In this document: one piece after another, positions 6,483-9,916 of the stretch
Layout of the letters: the number at the start of each line of letters is the position of its first letter
Position numbering within the stretch: the first letter of the stretch is position 1
NCBI GenBank assembly: GCA_041623475.1
Contig: JBFJWU010000103.1
Coordinates: forward strand, 1-9,916
DNA: 9,916 nucleotides
Source: JBFJWU01 sp041623475 [NCBI: bacterium]
Lineage (GTDB): Bacteria; J088
Direction: 5' to 3'
The notes under the pieces: generated by a model
Told to the model about the DNA's origin: nothing
What the model saw: the letters and a program-made list of their open reading frames with translations, nothing else
Database searches by the model: none
Position numbers and translations under genes: made by a program

Positions 6483-6664
6483 TGATTCTCCCTCCAGGCT
6501 TCGACGTGTGGCTGGTCACGATCATCGATCTGGATCCTGAGGTCAATCGGACGACAACAGACCTCGCAGTCCTCGACATACTGCTGTTGGGGCACGGAAC
6601 AGTCGATAACGACTTCGATCGGCTCGAAACACCAGGGGCATTGAACGGTGACGGTTTCCAGCAC
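6479..6664 (-). CDS. CPxCG-type small cysteine-rich protein (zinc-ribbon-like)
   Basis: Small acidic protein of 61 aa matching the CPxCG-motif cysteine-rich family found widely in proteobacteria. Two CxxC knuckles are visible, CPWC (C9, C12) and CEVC (C33, C36) followed by C37-R-P, with a further DCS at 21-23. They could hold one zinc or another metal. The family has no known function. GTG 6664 was chosen over GTG 6688 because it gives the typical family length and overlaps the GNAT stop by one base (TAGTG). The site at 6688 would overlap the GNAT gene by 25 nt and has no ribosome-binding site. Its stop overlaps the yaiI start. Being sandwiched and overlapped on both sides implies co-expression with both neighbours. 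Family call good; start moderately sure. Confidence 0.85.
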   Translation of the reverse strand: MLETVTVQCPWCFEPIEVVIDCSVPQQQYVEDCEVCCRPIDLRIQIDDRDQPHVEAWRENQ

Positions 6665-7080
6665 TAGATTTTGCGCCTGTAGAAGCACCGGCTGTGTCCG
6701 TCCGGGTAATTATCGAGCCTGGCAAATTGCTCGAATCCCAATTTTTCGTAAAAACCAGGGGCCTGGAAGGTAAACGTGTCCAGGTGGACATCTATACATC
6801 CACGGCGATTGCCGACCTGCATCAATTCATTCAACAGGCGGCTGCCCAGCCCGGCATTGCGCTGGTCCGGGGAGACCCACAACGTTGATACATACAGCCA
6901 GTTCCAATTGATCAGGCCAACCGCGCCACCGACAACTGAGTTATCAATACGCGCAAACACGGCGGTCTGGTTGAACCCCGGAACCTGGGTAATAGGCAGG
7001 GCGTGCGTTGACAGGCCATTGTTTAATACGGCCAGATCTGCGGACTGGGCGTCATCAACGAAATCAAGGTTGACGGTCAT
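6664..7080 (-). CDS. GNAT family N-acetyltransferase
   Basis: Cytosolic acetyl-CoA-dependent acyltransferase of 138 aa, a single GNAT domain. The acetyl-CoA pyrophosphate loop (motif A) is clear as VSPDQRNAGLGSRLL (69-83), with QRNAGLG as the Q/RxxGxG/A core. Beta-4 is LYVSTLWV (62-69). Motif B is PGFYEKLGFE (108-117), a common GNAT C-terminal signature. ATG 7080 was chosen because GAGG lies 6 nt upstream. ATG 7128 would add 16 residues without a ribosome-binding site and would lie upstream of the predicted transcription start. It is first in the overlapping trio with the CPxCG gene and yaiI. The substrate (small molecule, antibiotic or protein N-terminus) is not predictable. Confidence 0.9.
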   Translation of the reverse strand: MTVNLDFVDDAQSADLAVLNNGLSTHALPITQVPGFNQTAVFARIDNSVVGGAVGLINWNWLYVSTLWVSPDQRNAGLGSRLLNELMQVGNRRGCIDVHLDTFTFQAPGFYEKLGFEQFARLDNYPDGHSRCFYRRKI

Positions 7081-7107
7081 CGCCGGCCTCGCGTGATGCA
7101 GATCACC

Positions 7108-7136
7108 AGCATACGACAGGACTGACATTGTTTGAA
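7108..7136 (-). promoter_or_regulatory. Weak putative promoter for the GNAT-CPxCG-yaiI unit
   Basis: On the minus strand TTCAAA (7136-7131), a 17-nt spacer and TATGCT (7113-7108) each match sigma70 consensus at 4 of 6 positions, about 28 nt upstream of the GNAT ATG. The geometry is right and the match is weak. Confidence 0.3.
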
Positions 7137-7150
7137 GGGGCCATTAATTC

Positions 7151-7173
7151 AAAACGTCCGGCAGGAGCGCCGG
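7151..7173 (-). terminator. Weak putative terminator after the thioesterase gene
   Basis: On the minus strand CCGGC-GCTCCT-GCCGG (7173-7158) is followed by ACG and four T residues. An alternative outer stem, ACGTCC/GGACGT (7185-7180 with 7159-7154), also ends at the T-run. It lies about 16 nt past the thioesterase stop. The stem is short, so confidence is low. Confidence 0.38.
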
Positions 7174-7188
7174 TTGACGGGACGTGTT

Positions 7189-7569
7189 TCAACGATTGGT
7201 AGCGGGCGTGAAAATCGAAAAAGTTCCCGACGCTTTGGCAACCAGTGTGTCGCCATTGAGGATCTCGGATTCGAGAAAGGCGATGGTCTTGCCCTTGTTG
7301 ACGACACGGGAATTGCAAACCAGTCGCCCGTCAACAACATATTTGAAGTAACTCAGCTTGATCTCGAGCGTGGCGCAGTATTCGCCGTCGGCCAGCATCG
7401 GATACAGTGCGCCACCCATACCCGTGTCGGCAAGGGCATAGATTGCCGCACCGTGGACCACTTCCTGGGGATTCAGCAGTTTGTCCGTGACTTCCAGGCT
7501 GCAGGTGCACGTGCCCTGTGCCTGATTGTCCAACTCGAGCCCGATCAGCGTCGCAAAAGGGTGTTCCAC
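7189..7569 (-). CDS. PaaI-type hotdog-fold thioesterase
   Basis: Protein of 126 aa from the PaaI/YdiI branch of the hotdog superfamily, expected to hydrolyse acyl-CoA thioesters in the cytosol, usually as a tetramer. The signature segment NPQEVVHGAAIYALADTGMG (33-52) carries the conserved His-Gly (H39, G40; HGA here where many members have HGG) and the conserved Asp (D48) on the central helix. The later strands, ATLEIKLSYFKYV and GKTIAFLESEI, fit the family's beta-sheet. The start is GTG 7569 with AGGA 8 nt upstream. It begins 18 nt after the stop of the acidic protein gene and is clearly in the same transcript. A thioesterase near an acyl-CoA synthetase suggests acyl-CoA turnover, but the two lie in separate transcription units. 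The substrate is unknown. Confidence 0.9.
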   Translation of the reverse strand: MEHPFATLIGLELDNQAQGTCTCSLEVTDKLLNPQEVVHGAAIYALADTGMGGALYPMLADGEYCATLEIKLSYFKYVVDGRLVCNSRVVNKGKTIAFLESEILNGDTLVAKASGTFSIFTPATNR

Positions 7570-7587
7570 AGCCTGGATCCTGTCGAC

Positions 7588-7947
7588 CTATTCGGCGCGG
7601 GTGTAGTGATTGTCAAAAAACTGCTTCCACGCCTCCCAGCGGACTTCATCCGACGGGTAGTCAGGATGGTCGAACCTGGCAATCAGGAATCCCCCGCTGG
7701 CCTCGGCGTATTCAACCGCCTCGACCAGTTCCAGTTGCTCGCCATATGCGGGCCGCAGTTCGTCGGGCACGTGTTTGGGTTCTTCGGCCGACCACAGTTC
7801 CGCAGTGACCATCTCCGTGATGACATCGTCACTGTCGATCCCTGATTCGCCGCTCAGCGGTTCACAAAGGTACAGGCTGTTGTTCGAGGGGTCACCCGGG
7901 TCAAAAATAAGGTCGTACTCGCCAACGATCGTGTCTGCCGACGTCAT
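7588..7947 (-). CDS. Acidic protein of unknown function, paired with the thioesterase
   Basis: I do not recognise this 119-aa protein. It is markedly acidic, with about 28 Asp/Glu against 6 Lys/Arg. It has no signal peptide or membrane segment and a single cysteine. It is tryptophan-rich near the C-terminus (VRWEAWKQFFDNHY) and has a central acidic helix-like stretch (GEQLELVEAVEYAEASGG). It appears soluble and cytosolic. The reading frame is supported by ATG 7947 with GGAG 9 nt upstream, a stop 18 nt before the thioesterase start, and protein-like composition. The gene order suggests co-expression with the thioesterase, but no function can be assigned. A protein-protein interaction role is possible. 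Confidence 0.75.
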   Translation of the reverse strand: MTSADTIVGEYDLIFDPGDPSNNSLYLCEPLSGESGIDSDDVITEMVTAELWSAEEPKHVPDELRPAYGEQLELVEAVEYAEASGGFLIARFDHPDYPSDEVRWEAWKQFFDNHYTRAE

Positions 7948-7949
7948 TC

Positions 7950-7963
7950 AATGGATCTCCATT
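7950..7963. promoter_or_regulatory. Palindrome over the ribosome-binding site of the acidic protein gene
   Basis: AATGGATCTCCATT has perfect 6-bp arms around a 2-bp centre and includes the GGAG ribosome-binding sequence of the gene starting at 7947. It could be an operator for the divergent TetR-family regulator or chance. The 2-nt centre makes a stable RNA hairpin unlikely. Confidence 0.3.
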
Positions 7964-8161
7964 CAGGGCACACAGAACATCTGGATTTCTGCCGCCGGGG
8001 ATTGTTGCGGATTGCATTGTCTGCGTACCAGTTGTATCAAAACCGACCGGCATCCGTCGAACCGGGGCAGGGCGCGCGCGGTCTGCAGACAACGCCCGGC
8101 CCAGTCAGGCCAGGCCTTAATAGATAAGCTATTTTTTAAATTGTTGATATAAAAGGGGAAA

Positions 8162-8189
8162 TATACATAAAAAAACAATAATGTATAAT
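8162..8189 (+). promoter_or_regulatory. Putative promoter of the TetR-DUF3604 operon
   Basis: TATACA (8162-8167, 4 of 6 matches), a 16-nt spacer and a perfect TATAAT (8184-8189) lie in a conspicuously AT-rich stretch (8118-8200) between GC-rich flanks. Transcription would start near 8196, so the mRNA would be nearly leaderless at ATG 8199. A second option is TTGATA (8144-8149) with CATAAA (8166-8171). Divergent minus-strand promoters for the 7947 gene probably lie here too, but I cannot pinpoint them. Confidence 0.5.
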
Positions 8190-8198
8190 AGATGCTCA

Positions 8199-8858
8199 AT
8201 GTTTGGACCACAGGTACATTTTCCACACCCGGCGGTTGACCCGCGGGCACGAAACCGACCCGGGCCCCAGGTCCAGCGGCAGCGTATCGTTGCCGCTGCC
8301 ATCGATGTCCTTGGTCGGCAAGCGGTCGAGGACACGACAGTTGCGGATATCATTGCGCAGGCGAGAATGTCCCGCGGTACGTTTTATCGTTGTTTTGACA
8401 GCCTGGAGTCTGTTCTGGACGAGATTTACGGTCTCTGGCACGCCGAACTGACCGGTGCAGTTGCCAGGGTTCTGGAAATGTATGATGATCCGCGTCAGAT
8501 GATTGTCTCGCGATTGGACGACGCGCTGTCAATGGCGGTCGAAGTCGGGCCGGTGTTACGCACACTGTATCGCGAGGAAATGCGGCCCGGCTCGCCATTT
8601 TTTGGCGCCCAGCAAGCACGCCAGCGCGCTCAGGCCGAGATGGTTGTCGTCTGGTGGCGAAAACGGTATGGCAATGACATCGACCCGGTTGCGGTACAGG
8701 TACTGATCATGTCGGTGCTGAAGATCGCCGTACACGTTTGCGACTCCGGAAACCTTCAACCCGGAGAACTGGACACGATCAAAACAGCCGCACGGGCGAT
8801 GTGCCTGGGTGCGCTGGAGTCCGTAATTTCGAGCGAACAACCCAGGGGGGATACGTGA
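8199..8858 (+). CDS. TetR/AcrR family transcriptional regulator
   Basis: DNA-binding repressor-type protein of 219 aa. The N-terminal TetR helix-turn-helix is evident: QRIVAAAIDVLGRQAVEDTT followed by VADIIAQARMSRGTFYRCF and DSLESVL, at about residues 28-73 from ATG 8199. The remainder is a helical ligand-binding and dimerisation domain with little sequence signature. ATG 8181 is in frame and adds six residues, but it lies upstream of the perfect TATAAT, and neither start has a ribosome-binding site; 8199 fits near-leaderless initiation. About 25 residues of proline/arginine-rich tail precede the HTH, longer than usual. The stop overlaps the DUF3604 GTG by 4 nt, so the two are co-translated. 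It may regulate this operon, the divergent acidic-protein/thioesterase unit, or both. No KstR-like site is seen at its own promoter. The effector is unknown. Confidence 0.9.
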   Translation: MFGPQVHFPHPAVDPRARNRPGPQVQRQRIVAAAIDVLGRQAVEDTTVADIIAQARMSRGTFYRCFDSLESVLDEIYGLWHAELTGAVARVLEMYDDPRQMIVSRLDDALSMAVEVGPVLRTLYREEMRPGSPFFGAQQARQRAQAEMVVVWWRKRYGNDIDPVAVQVLIMSVLKIAVHVCDSGNLQPGELDTIKTAARAMCLGALESVISSEQPRGDT

Positions 8859-9916
8859 ATATTCCAAAAATAATCCCGATGGCCGTGGTGATTGCCATCG
8901 TCGCCGGCTCTACCGCTGTCGGGCAGGAGGTCAAGCGCGACAAACAGATCTATTTTGGAGATCTGCATACCCATACCAATCTGAGTGCCGATGCCGTTGT
9001 CATGCAGCTGGCCCACGGCGTTGAACGCGGTCCCGAGGCTGCCTGCATGTACGCTGCTGCATGTGCACAGGTTGATTTTTACGGTCAGTCGGACCACGCG
9101 GAAATGACAGATATCGAAGACTGGCAGCGCATCCAGGCAGCCGTGACATCCTGCAATGAAATGGGTCGGACGCGGGCTGGCGAGGGTCAGGACCCGACGA
9201 TTGTCGCGTTTCAGGGATTCGAATGGACGTCGGGGATGCAGGATATCTACTGGGGACACAAGAATGTCTTCTTTCGCAGTGATGCCGTACCGGAATTGCC
9301 GATTGCGTCGGGCGCGATCGGGGAAATAGAGGCCCGCCGGCTGAAAGGCACGATGGTTGTCAACCGGCTGATGAAACCCCTTGAACCGACCTGGGGGCAG
9401 CGATGGCGCGCGTTCAAACGGGCAGTTGCCGTCAACGGGCGCGAACGCTGCGAAGGGATGGAAGTCGAACCTGGTTGTATCCGGGTCGCGAACGAACCCC
9501 GGGATCTGTTTGCCCTCCTGAACGGCTATTACGACCAGCCAGGATTTGTCGAAAACGGTTACGACACGATGGTCATTCCCCACGGGACGGCCTGGGGAAT
9601 GGCAAAGGTCGGCACCGACTGGGATATCCAACTGAATTCGGAACAGCACGATCCGTCATTTCAGACGCTGATCGAAGTCTACTCCGGGCATGGGAACAGC
9701 GAGGAGTACCGTGATTTCGAACGCGATGACAGCGGCTATCAATCCTGCGCAGACCGGGCCGCTGAACTGACCCGCGAATACTGTCAGCGCGAAGAAATCG
9801 ATGCAGGGGATTGCGACGAAGACATTGAACGGGCACTGGCGACCGGCCAGGTTGACTTTGACACGGTACCCGGGGACTGGGGCCACTGTGGGCAGTGCAC
9901 AGACTGCTATCAACCC
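8855..9916 (+). CDS. DUF3604 family protein (PHP-like), secreted; C-terminus cut by window edge
   Basis: Exported protein with 354 codons visible and no stop before the window edge; full-length family members are considerably longer. The N-terminus has a Sec-type signal (IIPMAVVIAIVAGSTAVG, with cleavage likely near Q24). Next come PHP-superfamily metal-binding elements: YFGDLHTHTNLSADA with H38 and H40, YGQSDHAE with D80 and H81, QGFEWT (120-125), VIPHGT with H243, and VYSGHGN with H279. Together these form a likely multinuclear metal site of a phosphoesterase-type hydrolase, but the activity of DUF3604 is not established. Cysteines are frequent, including CGQC near the edge, which fits disulfide formation in an oxidising compartment. 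The start is GTG 8855 with AGGGGGG 4 nt upstream, overlapping the TetR stop by 4 nt. It is the likely structural gene controlled by, and translated with, that regulator. Family call strong; substrate unknown. Confidence 0.9.
   Translation, partial: MNIPKIIPMAVVIAIVAGSTAVGQEVKRDKQIYFGDLHTHTNLSADAVVMQLAHGVERGPEAACMYAAACAQVDFYGQSDHAEMTDIEDWQRIQAAVTSCNEMGRTRAGEGQDPTIVAFQGFEWTSGMQDIYWGHKNVFFRSDAVPELPIASGAIGEIEARRLKGTMVVNRLMKPLEPTWGQRWRAFKRAVAVNGRERCEGMEVEPGCIRVANEPRDLFALLNGYYDQPGFVENGYDTMVIPHGTAWGMAKVGTDWDIQLNSEQHDPSFQTLIEVYSGHGNSEEYRDFERDDSGYQSCADRAAELTREYCQREEIDAGDCDEDIERALATGQVDFDTVPGDWGHCGQCTDCYQP

Noticed and set aside
8119-8137. AATAG-ATAAG-CTATT hairpin followed by a T-run, terminator-like on the plus strand
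   Set aside because: The stem is five mostly A/T pairs and no plus-strand gene lies upstream to terminate; it probably reflects the AT-rich promoter region.
8140-8179. ATTGTT/AACAAT inverted repeat spanning the TetR promoter
   Set aside because: The arms are only 6 bp and 28 nt apart in AT-rich DNA, so chance is likely; it was not called as an operator.
8756-9649. Long minus-strand open frame (297 codons) opposite TetR and DUF3604
   Set aside because: It mirrors the DUF3604 coding sequence, spans two genes on the other strand, and has no recognisable motif; it is a product of codon bias.
1-9916. Possible defence system, phage island, CRISPR array or mobile element
   Set aside because: I saw no repeat-spacer structure, transposase, integrase, terminal repeats, toxin-antitoxin pair or nuclease/ATPase defence module; the genes are metabolic, transport and regulatory.

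Overview
The window reads as chromosomal DNA of a moderately GC-rich Gram-negative bacterium, most likely a gammaproteobacterium and perhaps a marine one. The reasons are a YaiI/YqxD (UPF0178) protein, a CPxCG-type small cysteine-rich protein, a DUF3604 protein, a periplasmic solute-binding protein with a Sec signal, and acyl-CoA metabolism genes. This placement is an inference from gene content, since there is no rRNA or other phylogenetic marker. No tRNA, rRNA, IS element, phage gene or CRISPR array was seen.

Layout. Bases 1-7947 are coded almost entirely on the minus strand. From the left edge these are a truncated CPA2/Kef-type cation:proton antiporter (1-1148), a periplasmic solute-binding-like protein (1326-2090), and a three-gene lipid-type operon. 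In transcription order that operon is acyl-CoA synthetase (5720-4152), saccharopine-dehydrogenase-like reductase (4151-3060, start codon directly after the synthetase stop) and short-chain dehydrogenase (2952-2185), ended by a clear intrinsic terminator at 2157-2128. Next comes an overlapping trio: GNAT acetyltransferase (7080-6664), CPxCG zinc-ribbon-like protein (6664-6479) and YaiI (6482-6021), with an AU-rich terminator at 5933-5904. A two-gene unit follows: an acidic protein of unknown function (7947-7588) and a PaaI-type hotdog thioesterase (7569-7189). From about 8199 the coding strand switches to plus, with a TetR-family regulator (8199-8858) overlapping by 4 nt a secreted PHP-like DUF3604 protein (8855 to the right edge, incomplete).

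The most informative regulatory signal is a 16-bp near-perfect palindrome, GTAGAACGTGTTCTAC, at 5799-5814, about 78 nt upstream of the acyl-CoA synthetase start. It fits TnnAACnnGTTnnA, the operator of KstR, the TetR-family repressor of steroid catabolism in actinobacteria, and it overlaps a plausible -10 box. This suggests a lipid- or steroid-responsive TetR-family repressor controls the three-gene operon. The TetR encoded in this window is not clearly that repressor, because its own promoter lacks the motif.

Most of the window is ordinary. The points worth following up are the KstR-like operon, the coupled TetR-DUF3604 pair, and the acidic orphan protein next to the thioesterase.
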